Below, piece after piece: positions 21,901-36,900 of a stretch of 64,000 bases of DNA (position 1 is its first letter; each line of letters opens with the position of its first letter). The DNA is from Volvox africanus (lineage: Eukaryota > Chlorophyta > Chlorophyceae > Chlamydomonadales > Volvocaceae). Position numbers and translations under genes: made by a program. The notes beneath the pieces were generated by a model that had not been told where the DNA came from, searched no databases, and was given only the letters and a program-made list of their open reading frames with translations. The stretch is taken from positions 310,001 through 374,000 of the forward strand of contig BSDZ01000004.1 of the NCBI GenBank assembly GCA_030268105.1, in the 5' to 3' direction.

Positions 21901-24900
21901 CGCTGACGATCACCAAACGCTGACCATACTTTGGCAAGACGGTGAAGCCCGCGGACAGCGACCCACAATTCGCAACCACGACGAAAGGTGTCCAAAGGTA
22001 CAGCTACTGCCGCAACCAAGCGTATTAGCTTAATGACGTAATCAATCCAGCCCGTAACTGTAACGATGACAACTACTGTACAGACGCATAGGCCACTGTC
22101 TGCCCAGGGTTTCCCAGCAGGCACCCGCTCACCTTGATCGACGACGGTAGCGTCACCTCGTCCGAGGCCGTCACTGAGCTGCACACCCCACCGCTGCCAC
22201 AACCACTGGTGCTGCTGGCCCGGCCCCGTCTGGGGCTGTTCGGCACATCAACGCCGCTGTGGCTGTAGCCGTGTCCGAAGCCGTAGCTGAGGACGCTGCC
22301 ACCGCTACTACTGCGACGGCGCCGGGAACTGGGCGCACCCTGGGCACCAGCGCCGGCGTCATCCTCTGCGTTTGCCGCTGCCCCCGCCTTTGCTGCCTCT
22401 GCCGCTGCTGCCGCCAGGCCCCTTTGGGCAATGAGGTATCCGTGGTAACCGGTGTACTTGGCGTTGATGTGCAACAACAGGCGTGCACAGCGCTGACACA
22501 TGTCAATCTGCGGATGAGTGTGCGGAGTGGTCCTGAGCTGAAACAACTACAATGTATGCGCAATAATGCTTGGCATATACCCATGCTAAAACGAGCTTGC
22601 ATGCGTAGGCGACAAGAAGCGGCCCAGCAAAGCATTCTGCCCTCCCCGACCTTCGTTTCCGCAGTGACTTTCACCCCACCTGCGACGGCACGTAGCTGGA
22701 GAGGTTGAGCAAGGCCGTACACACCGCCGCCAGCACCCCGGGCTGCACGAGCGGCCTTGACGCCACTGCCAGCAGTGCCCCCATTCCTCCAGCGGCCAGA
22801 AAGATCGACTTCGCGGAGTCGCCCTCGCACAGCAATCCTGGAAGGAACGCAAATGGACCGTGTGGTGCAGTCCGGCGTGGGTAACGCCTCCGGGGCAGGT
22901 GGCAGACGTGACCCACACATGCTTCATGCCACACGTTCAGGGGACCGGAGAGAATGCGGTGCCAAAGAAAACGCGCGCATACAAATGCTGTAGTGACACC
23001 AGTGGCTGCGCCATCCGCTGATGCGACGGAGCTTTATTTAGGGTCAGGGTCAGAGGGTTCAAGGGGCACTGAGAACTGGCCGTTACGTTTCGAGCAGCGG
23101 GGGCCACGACCACAGTTGTGGCTGGCCCGGATGGCAAACTCTGGAAGGCGCCACCCCGTCGTAACCCACTTCGCACCTACCCCCCTGCCCGGTCCCCCAT
23201 CACTGACCTGCCGCGGCCCTGGCCCCCACTAGCTGCTGCTCGGCCTCCATGCTACTCAGCATTGATCCAATCATGCGGCTAAGGGCTCGCAGCCGGGCGG
23301 GCTCACCCCCACCCACAGGTGTCACGGGGGCAGAGGTCCCGGGGGCAGCGCTGCCACTGGCGGCGCCACCCTTGCCCGCGTCTGCAGGGGCCCCATTTCT
23401 GATCCGCGTAACCACTTCTCTGAACCCAATCTCGTCATCCAAAAGGAGCTCGCTACGGTCCTACGGGTCAGGGGTTGGGCGGGTTGGGTGCCGTGGGGGT
23501 CAGGAAACTGGGTGGAGACGAATGCGGACGAAGGAGATTCCTCAATGATGGAGAGCCTGAGCGGCTGCAATAAAGCAGGAGGTGCCTGTGGATTGCATCC
23601 GCGTCCGCATTATCGGAGATATTATTGCACACGTGAGTGTGTACCTTTTCCACAGCTGCCCCGTCTCGTCCTGACCCGAAATCCCTCACCTCCTGCTGCT
23701 CAACCATTGCGCTCCACCAGAGGGGGTCACGACCTTCCAGTGTCTGGCTGACCTGCGGGCGGGTGATGGGATTGATGACGGAGTGGGTGCCAAGATGGGG
23801 GCCCAGTGTTGGTGGTTAAATCTTCCCGGCCACGTTCCAGCTTTATGGCGCGAGCTTTATGCGCGAGATTATATATCGCTCAGACTTTCGACGGAAGTTT
23901 AGTGAATGGACGAGGGGAGGGCAGGAAACTGCTGTACCTTCTGGGTGCTGCTCTGTATTTGCTATATGTTTGTGTATTTGCGAGGATATTACTAATTAGG
24001 AGTAAATAATCTTTTCTGATGCCCACCCATCCCCCGTCACCGGCGCCCACGCCCTTTGTTCCCTACATGCCCACGCGCACCTCCATCCATAGCGCCGCCG
24101 CCGCCGCCCGGGTAAGGCCGTCGTAGGCTGAGTCGTTAGCGACTGCAGCCAGTGCCGTTCCCGCACCCTCCGTTACCAGCCGCACCTGAAACAGCAGCAA
24201 AACCACGTTTAGGTGCAGGGCCACCAACATTAACGCTCGTTTCCTAAAGTGGGGATAGTGGTGCCGGATTTGGCGGAGTGTCGTTTGGTATTCGGGCGAG
24301 TGGTAGCCGGCACGGCCCCCCCTCTACAGTGCCTGAGTACGTACGGTGGCGTCGTAAAAGGGCGAAAAGGCGTTCCAGTTCCACGATCCAACGCAACGGG
24401 GCCAAGGGTACCTTAAACGGACCCGGCAATCGGAGAGCTGTTCGTCAGCGAGCTGCGCTCTTTGTCCAAACAGCATGTCCAAACTATATGTCACCAAAGT
24501 CATCATTTCCTTTGGCTGTATACACTTTAGGTCGCAGGCCGGTCATCCAGCCGCTCGTCTGCAATGAACCCCTCTCATCCAAGACCATCGCATCATCCAA
24601 CGCCCACTTCCCCTGCAGGGGGGCATCAGCTGGCCACTTACTCTATACTGCCTCTCGCCAGCGAACTGGCGCAACAGCAGAAGTGAAGGCATCTTAATGT
24701 GCACGTATGACGACCTGGATCGGCTCCTAAGTGAAGTGAGTTGCACAAGGAGCCCAATCGGATCGGAGGCAGACCGCGGTGCGGCCCCGTTGCCCACTAG
24801 CTCCCGAGCCAACTCGTCGTCATCATCGGGGACTGTGGATGTGCGAAGACAAGGGAATCGGGATCTAACCAAGTTCAGGCTGGAGTCCCGTTTTTTGGTC

Positions 24901-27900
24901 CAGGTAGCCGCAGGGAGCCGCATTAGGTATAAGAGAAAAGGCCGCAGCATGTGAGCTAACCATTGGAGTACTCATCGGTAAAATATGTGCTGTGATTCAG
25001 GTATCGCATCCAAAGCTCCGCAAAAGAGCGAGGGGTGGAGGGGGCAGGAAGGAAGAAACGAGAATGCGAGAGACGACCATTCCGGTGGGCTGTCCACGGG
25101 CTTTAGAAATGCCCCCTCAGGCAACGGACGCAAATAGACTTGAGGGTAACAGGGCCAGCCGGAATATGGCAGACGGCGGGTGGAGCATGTTTAGAAAATA
25201 TTCGGGCTTTAACCGCTTGTCATGACGAGAGGCGCTAGTTAAGCAAGCGTTGGTAAGTTAGCCGCATGTTGGGGGTTGGCAGAGTGGTACTCTGACGTAA
25301 CTCATGGCGCTCTCATGGCGTTCTGCTTAATATGACGGCAAGCAAACTCCTAGCACTGAAGAGCACGTTGGGTAAAGTGGGACAAATTTGCTAGCCCGTT
25401 ATTTGCGACGGAGGATGCCCCCCTCCTAACGTATCTCGGCCCTTAACCGGGGTGTAGAAGAGGAGGAGCAGATCGGGTGTGTAACATGAAAATGAGTGGG
25501 GAAGCGGATTCTGCGGTAGGACACCGGCATCGGGTTAATGTACGGCAGCGTCACCGGCCTAAAGACAGATCTCGGAAGCATAGTTACGGACCCATTATCT
25601 CCTCTGCGCATCACCTTCGGTCCCCGACTTAAACGTACCCGCAAACTTGGCAGCCGCCTTTGCAGCCCCTGCTCCACTGCCCGCCGGGGCCCCTGCTCCG
25701 GAACCCCAGCCCCAACCGCCGCCCCACTTCATGCCACGGACGAGCTCGTCGCCCGTACGGCCAGTACGCTTTAGAGGCGGAGGAGGTTGAATGAAAAGGG
25801 TTGTGGGAGAGAGTAGAGGTTTGTTTATATCATGTGAAATCAGTGCAGCGTATGCTTTCGTCTGCGTGAAGCCTGTGTGTTAGGCTGAGGTGCATAGAGA
25901 AAGAGCAGAATCAAGCAGTACAGCATAGCAATTATGGAGTCTTCGAAGTGGAAGAGTGAAGTGTAAACGGTTGAGGCGCACGTTGCTGAAAACCCCTTCT
26001 TGCTGTATCTATGAGGCCCAACGTCAAGAGCTCCTTCCTGAGCAGACACCCTTAACTCCCGCTCGCCAGTCCCACGGTCAGCCCAAAGTGTCCTACCTTG
26101 ACCGGCGCGACGCCCGGCACGTAAGACGTAGCGTAGCTACATGATTGTAGTGGGTTGGGTTGAACCAAATTGTGAAAATCAATTGGTGCAATAACGCACG
26201 TACTTTTGTATGACCCACCCTGGCCCAATAACAGATATGTTGCAAAGGGCCATACGAGCGTTATCTGAAAGGGGAGAGGACCATGAATGGGACCGAGGCA
26301 CACACATCCAGGAGGGACGGCAAACAACTAACTTTGTGACCTTGTGCGGCCTCCTCCCCTCCTTCGTCCTCATCTCCTTATGCGCACGAAGCACCACAAT
26401 GTCACACCTGCTGTCTGTGCGCCGCGCTCACTCCTGGCGCCTGACCCAACCCGCTCCGCAATCCCCATCCTGTGGCTCTATTCAGGAACAGCCGTACCAC
26501 CTCCCAACATGAACCCTGCATGTCCTCCAGACCACCATATGTCTGCAATCATCCCCACCGCACCCCGCACCCCGCACCCCGCACCCCGCACCCCGCACCC
26601 CGCACCTCACCCGAAACCGCTGAAGAAACCTTTCACTGCGTTGACGCCCTGACCAGCTGCTGCCGCTGCCGCCGGCGATTCATCCCGGTGTGACGACGCC
26701 AGGCGGTAGCGGTTGCGCTCTCCACCGGGCTCTGCAGTCAGCCGCACCAGCGCCGCCATGGCCCACTCACCTGTGGCTCGGAAGGCGCGCTGCTCGCTGG
26801 GAGGCAGGTCGTACCTGCAGACGACAAGACCGCAGAGGGAGAATTGGTGTCCACCTGTGACAAGGAAGATCAGCCAACAGGCAATGAGGAAAAGAAAGGA
26901 GGTAGCTGCGGCTTTTACGCAAAAGGGCCTTTGGGCATATCAGGACAGCTGAGGGGAGGGGTGGGGGCGTCATTTCTTGGTGCTTCATATTATCCAGGGC
27001 GCTCGCAATTCCAATTCACAAGCTACGTTCATAATTGTTTGCAAACCAAGCTTCCATACACCATCTTCGTACTCTTCACCACCTTATCATCTTCATCCCA
27101 TCGGACTCAATGAGACCCACACGTAACCACACTTCCCTAACCCCACCCCCCATGCCTCCTCTCCACCAATATAAGCCGACCCGTCTACCCAATCATATGC
27201 GCCCCTTCCTTGGACCCACCATCGCCGCATCACACCGACCAGCCCCGCCACGATGCCCGCCTTCCCTAGTGGGTTTCGGAGCACCGGTAACCCCGCCAGA
27301 TGGTATGCGGTGAGGCAGGCATATTGCAGCGGCCGTGCATGCAGTCGACCCAGCAGCTGGGTCAGAGCCTGAAAAAGGGTTGGTATGCGGGAGGGTTATC
27401 ACGGGGTCACGGAAGCCGTAGGGAAGAATGGGATCAGGCGCACTTAAGGGAGCCCCCAGTCACGGGCCAGTAGCACCAACTCAAGACTTCAGATAGGATG
27501 CCGGAAGACAGAGCCACAGAGATTAGAGGCTGGCAAACATTAGAAACCGGCCCGAAATAGCTGACGGTTAGGCGCTGCGTTTCGGCAACATCACTCCCAG
27601 ATCCAAATATCTTTTTAGATTCACATCATTGCGTCATTCCAAACCCTCCATCTCGATGGACTCCGCCTAACAGCTAGCTCTCCAAACCTTCCCTACACCG
27701 TCGTGTGAACGTTGGTTGCAAACCAACAATTTCCTCCGGTGGATGGAGACCCACACCTGCAATGCAGCTGTCAAGGTGCGGAAGTCGTCTCCCAGCAGCA
27801 GCCGAAGAAGCGCCACCACCTCGGCGGGGCAGGGCAGCTCGGGGTCCAATCCCAGCGGGTCCTCATCGTCACCGGCGCTGCTTTCGTTGTTGCGATTTCC

Positions 27901-30900
27901 CCGAGTGTGATCCCGGGGCGTGCTACTGTCCGAGGCAGACTGGTAGCCATGACCCGTCCCGCTGCTAGTGCTGGGCATCGTAGTCGCTATAGTGGCCGCG
28001 GGCCCAGCGATCCGAACCCGGTAATGGCGGCGGCGCGGCGCCGCCTCAGCGGCGGCTTTGGCAGCTTCCTCGGCGGCGACGCGGCGGATGGCCTGCGCCG
28101 TCAGCACCTCGGCCCAGAGATACACCTGGACGCGTAGGACGTGTCCGAGCGCGCAGTGGAGAGATGTACGGGAGGTGTTCAGAAGGCTGGCTGCGCCCAT
28201 ATGCGACCTATGCACAGACCGGGAGATGCGTACCCTACCCGTTGTGAGGTTTGCTAACCTCAGCATAGTCTACTAGCATCACCCCAAGGGGCCCGGCATC
28301 CATTCGGCAACCTTACCCACTGCTATCCTGCTGCTGCTGCTGGTGTGTATAGCTCGTAGCTGCACGACAGCACCCCCAGCTGCTGACCGCCGTATAGATG
28401 ACGGGTAAATGTGTACAGCGTTCTTCATCATTCCCCTTTTTGGTCTCCAACCCAGACCGCAAGCGAAGGCCAAGGAACCTATAAGCCAGACTTGCCAGCA
28501 CTTGATGGCACTCTCTGCCCATACTTCCCCATACACCGCGCACCTCTTTGGCCAGGAACATGAGGGCCGCAGCCGCCATGTCGGGTAACGTCTGCAACAT
28601 GATGCAAAAAAGGAATGAAGCGGAGTAGTGGCTTTTCCTAGCCACGCAGTAAATCAAGACTGTAGAGTACCAAACAAGGTATTTACAATCCGGGAGGTCC
28701 GGCAACGCAGGATTTCCTGCAAAAACTAATTAACATTACCCATCGACTTGGGAACTAATTGTGGCGCCTGCAGAGGACGCATGCCCCTCGATTGAGGTCG
28801 AGGGGCACTCACAGAAGCTCAATCACAGAACTGGTGATTGTCCAGCAGATTCCGGTCACACTGCAGCGATCTCCAATTGTCCACTCATCCCCGTGCACCG
28901 ATTATACCAACCAGTGCTCAACGTTTCTCAGGCTGCCACTCCTCCCCTTCCTTGCAACACACGCCCCTTGCCTCACTGACCTGCGAGAGGCCTCCCGCTG
29001 ACGCCAGGCAGGAGCACACCGCGCCCCAGCCGCCCGCCATGAGCAGCCGCCGCGCGGGAATGTCCGCGTGGTCCAGATCAGGAACCGGAAATCTGATCGA
29101 TCCAGCTTCGTCATACGACATCGGTGCGCCGTGCAGATCATACACGCCGCCACCTGCTGCTGCCGTCCCTGAGGCGGCAGGGGGCCGTGCAGGTCCCCAG
29201 GAAGCGGCGGCTGCGGCTCCCGTAACGCCGATGCCGGAGGTCGGGGCCTCTCCTTTGATGGGGTCATACGGCGTGCCTTGCTGTGCGACAAGCCCGATAA
29301 TGCTTAGAGCTATATCCAGAAATCCAACAACGTCCGAATCCATAAGCAGACCCACTACGCCGCGGGGGTGGGGTGCCACGCCTACGGGTTGGGACCGAAG
29401 CGGACATGATGCCACGCACAATGAGAACGAGGATAGATGGCGGCAATAAGGAAGCAATCACCATTTCCATAAGCGATCGGTTTCTACAGCACGCCCGCAT
29501 TCATTTTGAAATTCACTCGCCCCACAGGCGGGGAGGGATCATCAGGATCTGTTGGCTATTTCGAAACAGGGATGCCACACCATTTCTCTTACGGAGGGCG
29601 CTCACGGGCAGCCCATTCTACCAGACTACCCACCTGCAAACCCTGGCAGTGACGTGGCTGCACGGGCCTGGACCTCGACGTCTTTGCCCTCTTCCTCGCC
29701 ACCATGCGCGTTTGTCCCGCCGAATCCTTCGGCAGCTCCCCCCTCATCGCTATGCTGGGACCGGGCCATGCTGCCCGCTGACTTCGAGAGCATGCGCCTC
29801 AGGCTTGGCTGCGGTGTGACGGAGGATGCCCCCAGGTATATGTTGGAGCCTCGCCTATGTATTGGAGCCCATGACGACAAAATTGCTCGCGCAACGTTTC
29901 CCTTAGGTACCCTCCCAAATATGCACAACTGTCGGCGTCTCCCAGATCACGGGCCGGGATAGAAACGCACCACAACGAAGCCCGGCAATCTGTTCCCACT
30001 TCCGACTTACCGACTGTTTCACTCCCATCACGCCCGCTGCAGTCGCCAGCGTTGAGCTGTTTCCCATGGCTGTCGCTCCTGTGCCTGTTCCAAAGCCTGG
30101 CGGTGGCAGCGGGGGGTCCGGCAGGCGCTGCCCTGCATCCACCAGCCCGGCCCGCACCATGTATGGCACCGCTGCAGGCTCCGAAACCAACTGCACCAGG
30201 CCGCAAACCAACAGATGCGTCCCTGGACCTATGCGGCCTGAGACCAGGCCTGTGGGGCGGGACGTCGTGGCCATCGTGCCTCAGAAGATAGCTGGCAATC
30301 TAGCAACATGTATACCCATATACCTTACTACCGATGGACCAAGTAAACCTGCGCAGAGGGTCTCAGCGGCTCTTGCGTCAGGGTCCACAAATTCCCAACA
30401 ACTGACCTTGCTTACAACACGCGGCATCCCAAGTCGCGGACCTTTTCCCCTGACCCTGGACCACACTGGACGCAGCGTGCCTCACTCCAGGACCCGCATA
30501 ACACCATACGTCTCCATGGGACACTCACACGTCACTGTCATCGCCATCATCCGGAAAGCCGCCTCCTCAAACGCGTTCTGGGGTCCGGCAGCCGCACGAG
30601 CGGTGGCCAGAGCCGCAGCGTGGGCGGCTGCAGCTGACGCCGCGGCGGCTGACATCGCAGCTGACGACATGGGCATCGATGAGCTGAACATCCCGGCTCC
30701 GGAAGCCGCGCCCCCGGCCCCGCCACCTCCTGTCCCAAACCCTGCCGAGTAGCTACCGCCCCCAGCAGCTGCAGCTGCCCCCGTGGCACCCCACCCGCTC
30801 CCGGCAGCGGGCTGCGACTGCTGCTGCGTACGATGGGCACCTGGCTTTTTGGCCTGAGTATTGGAGTGGAGCATGGAAAGAATTGATATAAGTGGTTGGA

Positions 30901-33900
30901 CGAGGATGGGACTTGAAATTATAACGCCATCACCTCCATGTCCTCCATGTGGACCGATCCCGAACCCCCTAGACTGTCCAAGCGCGAAAAAAACAATCCA
31001 CTCACAGCGGCCTCTGCCGCCCACAGCTTTGCCAGCTGGCCACTGAGAGCCCAGGCAGCCGATGCCGCGTGAACTGCCACCTCAGAGCCGCTGCCGGCCC
31101 AGCGCCAATCCACCAACGGGGGAGGAGCATACGGCCGTGTACTTGAGCGAAGGGCCTGATATGTTCGTCGCTCGGAGGCGCCGTACCTGGATCGTAAGGA
31201 TTGGGTCTTAGAAATATATTAGGCAATGCATCACAACTGAACTATTGAACGTGGGATGAAAGCGAGGATGTGATGAACAGGGCGCGGAAAGGTTTATCCG
31301 GACAAGGGCACAAACACAGTATGCAAACATGTGGACGAGGAGCGCAGGCCCTTTTCCTGCACACAGCAGATCCCCCAGATTCCCCTCATTTCGCCAACAT
31401 CCAGACGCGACAATATGCCAACCTAAGCATTCAATCCCGCGCTTCGTCCAAAGCTCCCTCTCCCTCTACCCTTCCCCTCCCTTCCCCTTCCCTCCAACTC
31501 ATCCACCTCAGCCTTCGCTCATGCGCTTCCAGCACGGTGAGGGGCGCCAACCAGCGAAGCAGCTCCAGAACCAGGCCCAGGCCTCCGGAACCGACAGCTG
31601 CGAGCATCGTGCGATCCGAAGAAGCAGCGAAACAAGGCCCCAGCGCAGATCCCGGCGGACCTGGTGCCGCTGCCACCGCTGCTGCGCCCGCTCCTCTGAA
31701 AAACGCCTCTGCCCCCAGCCCCGGTCTAAGCGCCAGTGCCAGCAGCACTACACCAAGGTGAACCACTCTGAGGGCGGAGTCGGACGCGAAGGGTGAATGC
31801 GATGGAAAATTAAAACACGAAAGCCTTAAGAATACCCGTGGAAAAAGAGGGGGAAATGCGAGCTATTGCAAGGGAAGTGGTGGTGTTTGGGCAGAGTTTG
31901 ATAGCATCTCGGCGATACGTATGGATACGAGCAGCTTGCAGGAATCGGGCATGACTTCCCAGATGGATGTAAGTTGACAAGTGCAAGCAGCGGTGCAACA
32001 TGGGAGTGACGTACGATGGAGTACAGCACTGGGGACGGGTTGTGGGTTGAGGGCTGCCTGGACGCAAGGGAACCTGTCGCCTGCATTTTTCCCCCTACAT
32101 GCACCGATGCTGGCACTCACACAGCCACACCTACAACTGCTGTGGACCTCAAACCTTAGCAGCATAATTGGCGTTTTATTCGGATTGCCCAACTTAACCA
32201 GTTCTTACAAAAACACACTGAATTAACTAATTACATTATTATTTAAGTAATTTAGCATAGATAAACCTTTTGTTAAGTCAATATATGTACACTATGAGTC
32301 ACAACTCAACCTTCATTTGTGGCAATCCATTAAAAAGGAAAGGTGAATTACACACCATAATTTGTCTTACACCACACCAACCCACCTAGGGGGTACTGTG
32401 GTCGTGTCTAGCATCCTAACCAGCTGCCCCGGGTGCACGGTCGCTGCGAAGTGCTCTCGCGCCAGGGGACCGCCCGAGACCAGCAGCGCCAGGAGGGCCT
32501 CCGCCGCCACCACACCCGGATGGCTGCCCGGGGTAAGGTCAAAGTAGCGCTGGAGGGAGCGGGGCAGGAGGCAGGAAGGCGAAGAAAGAAGCAACGTGAC
32601 GTAAGGCATATATGTAGGGGCTGTTTTCCACCCCGAGGCCACGAGGGAGGAAGGAACATGCGCCAGGGGAATAGGAAAGAACAAAAAGGCTCACCTGAAA
32701 TGTAAGGGCCGGGGACGACTTTGCGCCAGAGAACACTGCGTGTAGGAAGGACTCCCGAACGTGCAGCTACTCAGCAGATGTGTATCATCCCCGTCTTCCG
32801 GCAGCAATAAGTTCATTTCCCCTCCGCTTCCGGGTTCAGACGGACAAAGTCCAACACATCGCCATTGTCCACCCCAAGTGCTCTCCATACCCTTGCGGTC
32901 CTAATAGGCCCTGGCACCCAAGCACCGTAGCATGCCTGTGCTTACACACCAGATCTACAATATCCTATTGCCGCATCTGGTATGGCCCTGGGCCGTTACA
33001 AACCGCGATGATATGCAAACAGCGAGTTACCCACGTCTATTGCATCAATGGCGCTGGCTGACATGGTGGCCAGCTCCTCCTCCCACTTGAGAGACAGACC
33101 GCGAGGGCGAGGGACAGGGGCGGCAACCGCAGGTCGCGGAGGCTGTTGTGCACTTGGCGTTGGCGCTGCAGTCGAGGATTGGTGTTTGATGCTACTTTGC
33201 CCTCGGGGCTGTAAGGCGGCGATGGCTGCCGAAGGTGCGCGGGTTGGGGTCGGTGAGGCCGTTGACGCGCGGAAGGAGGAGAACACTCGGGACACCTGGC
33301 TCTGGAGCCTCTGCGAGGCCGGCGAGGGGCACCCGAAGCACGAAAGGATAGCAGCGGTAAATTGCGGCTCAATGTGGGCAGCATCCTCGTGAAGGTGTTC
33401 AATGACAGGGGAGGTTTGTGCCAATACCTAGCTTGGCGGTGCTTCCAACCTACTGCACAGAGCGCTGGATAGGGGGCCCGCGCTGCTTTCTAGGGGGTGG
33501 CATTCCCTCGGTGTGCACCGTGCAGAGGACGCTGTCAGATGCCTGCCTGCAGGGCATCAACAGCCAATGGATTTCGTATACAAGCCGCTGCGGCATGCAT
33601 TGTAAGTCGACAAGCCACAAGATGAATGCACGAATGATATGAATATGAGCTTCGTAACCGGACTGGACCACGTATCCTCATGGTGCCCATGCCGCATCCC
33701 CGGGGGCCCTTTCACGCCCTCCCGGGAAATGTGTTTTCCTCGCAGACCTTTGTCTGCCTCCGCGACACCAGGCCCCGCATGGAGGACTGAATCACCGTCG
33801 CCGCGTGCGCCCTGCCCATAGGCTGCAGGTCCCAAGGGGGAGCACTGCGGGCTTCTAGCCATTCGGGGAATGCGGCGAAGCTTAGAAGCAACCAGTGCAC

Positions 33901-36900
33901 CTACAACAGGGCGGCAAATGGGTTGGTAGATGATGCTGAGAGTGAGGGCGATAAAGGCATGGCAAGGCGCAGTGCAGTCAGGGTCCCCGGTGCACCCCAC
34001 GTTATCCTTATGTCCTTTAACGATTCAGGCCTGCATGCCTTGCTGCTGCCTGTTCCAAGGTCGGAGCTAAACTCCCGGAGCTAGCCCCACATGAGCCCAA
34101 AAGTGATGACAACTCCCCAGTCACCACCCTGGTCGGGTCAAGGCAGTCAGGTCGGTGATGATCTGCAGGGAACGGACATCCCGTCGGGCATTGGCCGTCA
34201 AACTATCTCCGCAGCAACACCGCGGTCCCATGAACCCATAACGCTCATGACCTCGGGGTCCCCACCACGGTGCCCGTACCATACCAATACACATGAATAC
34301 ACGCAATGCAAACATGCACGTCACCCCGTGGTCGCATGCAACGGATCCCAAAGCGTCTTCCTGCATGATACTGTCTGTCATCACCCCAAGTCGTCCCGGC
34401 GTAAAAACACGAGGGGTGGACTTGATTTTACGTACCGCAAGCCGAACCCCACGGTATGCAGTGCGCGTATGTGACGCTTAAATTTTAACGAATCACGCAC
34501 TGTTGGCAAACAGCTGCGTACCCAGAGCATGATCCCCCGGGCCCCTTCCCCAGAAGGCCACGTCACGTACTTCTTCCAGGTCGATACCCAGGTTGCTTCC
34601 TCCGGCGCCTGCCGACGGCCCCGCCGTTGTGGGCACGGCGTTAGGAGCCATCCTTAGGCCCTCCGCTCCTGCCAATGCTCCGCCGCCGCTGCTGGAGCCT
34701 CCTGCGAGCGTTACCCGCCGCTTCTGAGGGCTACCGATGATCCCCGTAACCAGCGGGCCGCCGGCTCCGGCGCTGATGCCCGCTGCTGCTGCCAGTGCCT
34801 GACTCGCCCCTAGCTGCGCTGCCACCATTAGCTCATCCCTTAGCAGTGGGTTTCGAAACATCTCGGACAGCAATCCCTACCGAGGATCGGGGTGGCAGTG
34901 TGTAGTGGGAGCGCTGACAATCAGCTGTCGAATTTCATGGCTGCATGGCAATGCTGTGTGCGTACTACGCCGTATGATAAGTAGAAGGGGACTGCTGTTG
35001 GAGGAACTCAGGCCTTGTATCCCGGGGTGCAGTAATAAGGGAATGGCATGGGCCGGGTGAGCAAGCAGCAATATGGAAATAGTGGAGAGGCTTCTCAGGT
35101 CAGGTCTCGTTCCTATGATTGCGAGGACCAGCGCCCTGCTGCCCTGCTGCCCACTGCCATCCTATATCTAGCTCCCTCTTGTCTAGCTCGTCGTGTCCAA
35201 GTCCCCAAAGGAAGTTCGCACATTGCTTGAAATTTTGTCCATCTCGCCCCCTCCCGCTGCATTCCGCACTTTGGAACATCTACTATACTCACCACGCCCC
35301 ACACCGCCGCCAGAGCCACCTGGCTGCCCTTGTACTGCCGCAACAGCACTGGCCCCGTGGTTGCCACCCGGGTCAGGATGTCCCGCATCATCAATGACAC
35401 CGCCCGGCTCACACCACCCACGTAACCGCTGCCGCCAGCACCAGCTCCCCCATTGGACAGAAGATTGGGTGAAAGCAGTACGGCCATCAGGGTGCTATTA
35501 GTGCCGGCGCCACTGACAGTGTTAATACCGCCGCCGCCGCCACTTCGGCCATCCAGGGCGGCAAGCGGCCTCGCTGGAGGAGGACAAGGAAGAGGGGAGC
35601 GAAAGAAGGAAAGTCGAAACCAGGAACGTGTACGAACAAATCGAAGGCTCGCGCTGCACTCGGCATCGCGCGATGCAATCTCAGTCTAGACCGGGAGGGG
35701 GAGCTAAACGTTCCATTTGATGAGAGCATGGGCGGCGAGAATTCGTATATTAAAGGTTGAGAAACACTAGGTTCGGGAGGTTTTCTGCTAGCTACAATAT
35801 GCCCTTGCGTGGTGGCAGGCAGGGATTTACACATCGTGAATTACACCTGTGCGGATGCGCATGCACCCTAGCATGTATATGTGAGAGTCAGTGGATGGAC
35901 AAAGGCCTTCCAGCACCGGAATCTATAGATAATTTCGCCACCGTCTTGATCGCTGTTTCTCCAGTGTCGCACTCGGCAGGGTAGGAGGCTGCCGCCTACG
36001 CATGATGAACTCTGTCCCCACTTCCAGAGATCCGAAAATTCATCATCCCGGTGTACGCACGCCCTCACCCCCCCGGTCCTTCTTCCGCAGCTGCAGCCGG
36101 AACGCGGCGGCGGGCTGCTGCTGCTGTTGCGAAGGCGGCGCCATCGTGGGTCCTCCAATCGTTAACATTCCTCCCGGTAACGCGCCAGGGTCGTGTCCAC
36201 TGTCCAATCCTGCGCCCTCGCCGTTTCCTGTCCCTACACGAGGGCTCTGTATCGCCAGCTGTTGCTGCTTTGACCCCGGTTCGCCCGCTGCCGGCTCGGA
36301 GGGTGAGAGTCGCGGCCCTTTGTTAGTCGCCGCGGGTCTGATGCGGGCGTTGGGCTGCTTCAGCAGCCACCACAATGTGGCCAGGCTACAGCAACCTGAG
36401 GAGTGGGCCAGGGCAATACATTGCGTCGGGGCGTCGGGGCGCAGTGAGGATTTATAGGGGAGACTTTACTTTCAGAGGGCAGCCCCAAACTGATGTGGGC
36501 GGAATGGCCTCCACCATGTGCCACACCTTTTCCTGGTCAGATGCAGCAGACCAACGACTCTTTAAGGTGAGGAGAGCTGCGTGGATATATAACAGCCTGG
36601 ATATACATCCTACTGGTTAATACCCGTGTCCATCCGCGTCCGCATCTGCGTCCATTTGTCCATACCGCCCACCTTCCACCTCTCCGTGCTACGCACCTGC
36701 CGCCACCGCACCGACCCTCTCGAGGTGCCCCTTGCGCATGAACTCCGCCAGGCAGCGAGCCAGCAGTGCCACCTCCTCTTCGCTCCACACACCGTCCAAA
36801 GGCGCTCGGCAGCCATCCAATTCGCCGCCGGGCCCGACACCTCCCACGGCACCGCCTCCATCCACGGCCGGACCCAGGCCGTCCGGGGCACTCAAGCCTG

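Larger units (their letters stand above)
31006..36385 (-). other. Exons of the N-terminal half of the ARM/IQ gene
   Basis: Exons: about 36050-36385 (WWLLKQPNARIRP, Gln-rich), 35293-35573 (GGVSRAVSLMMRDILTRVAT), 34573-34878 (GLLSEMFRNPLLRDELMVAA), 33748-33822 (IQ motif), about 33032-33391 (IEPQFTAAILSCFGCPSPAS), 32386-32549 (HPGVVAAEALLALLVSGGPL), about 31540-31773 (LGVVLLALALRPGLGAEAFF) and 31006-31090 (SEVAVHAASAAWALSGQLAK). The acceptor at 32549 has a long pyrimidine tract and the donor at 31006 is GTGAGT. Leu/Ala-rich helices suggest more ARM/HEAT units. Confidence 0.6.

Noticed and set aside
26561..26606. Short direct repeats considered as a CRISPR-like array
   Set aside because: Uniform 7-bp tandem units with no spacers; a simple minisatellite in a eukaryotic intron.
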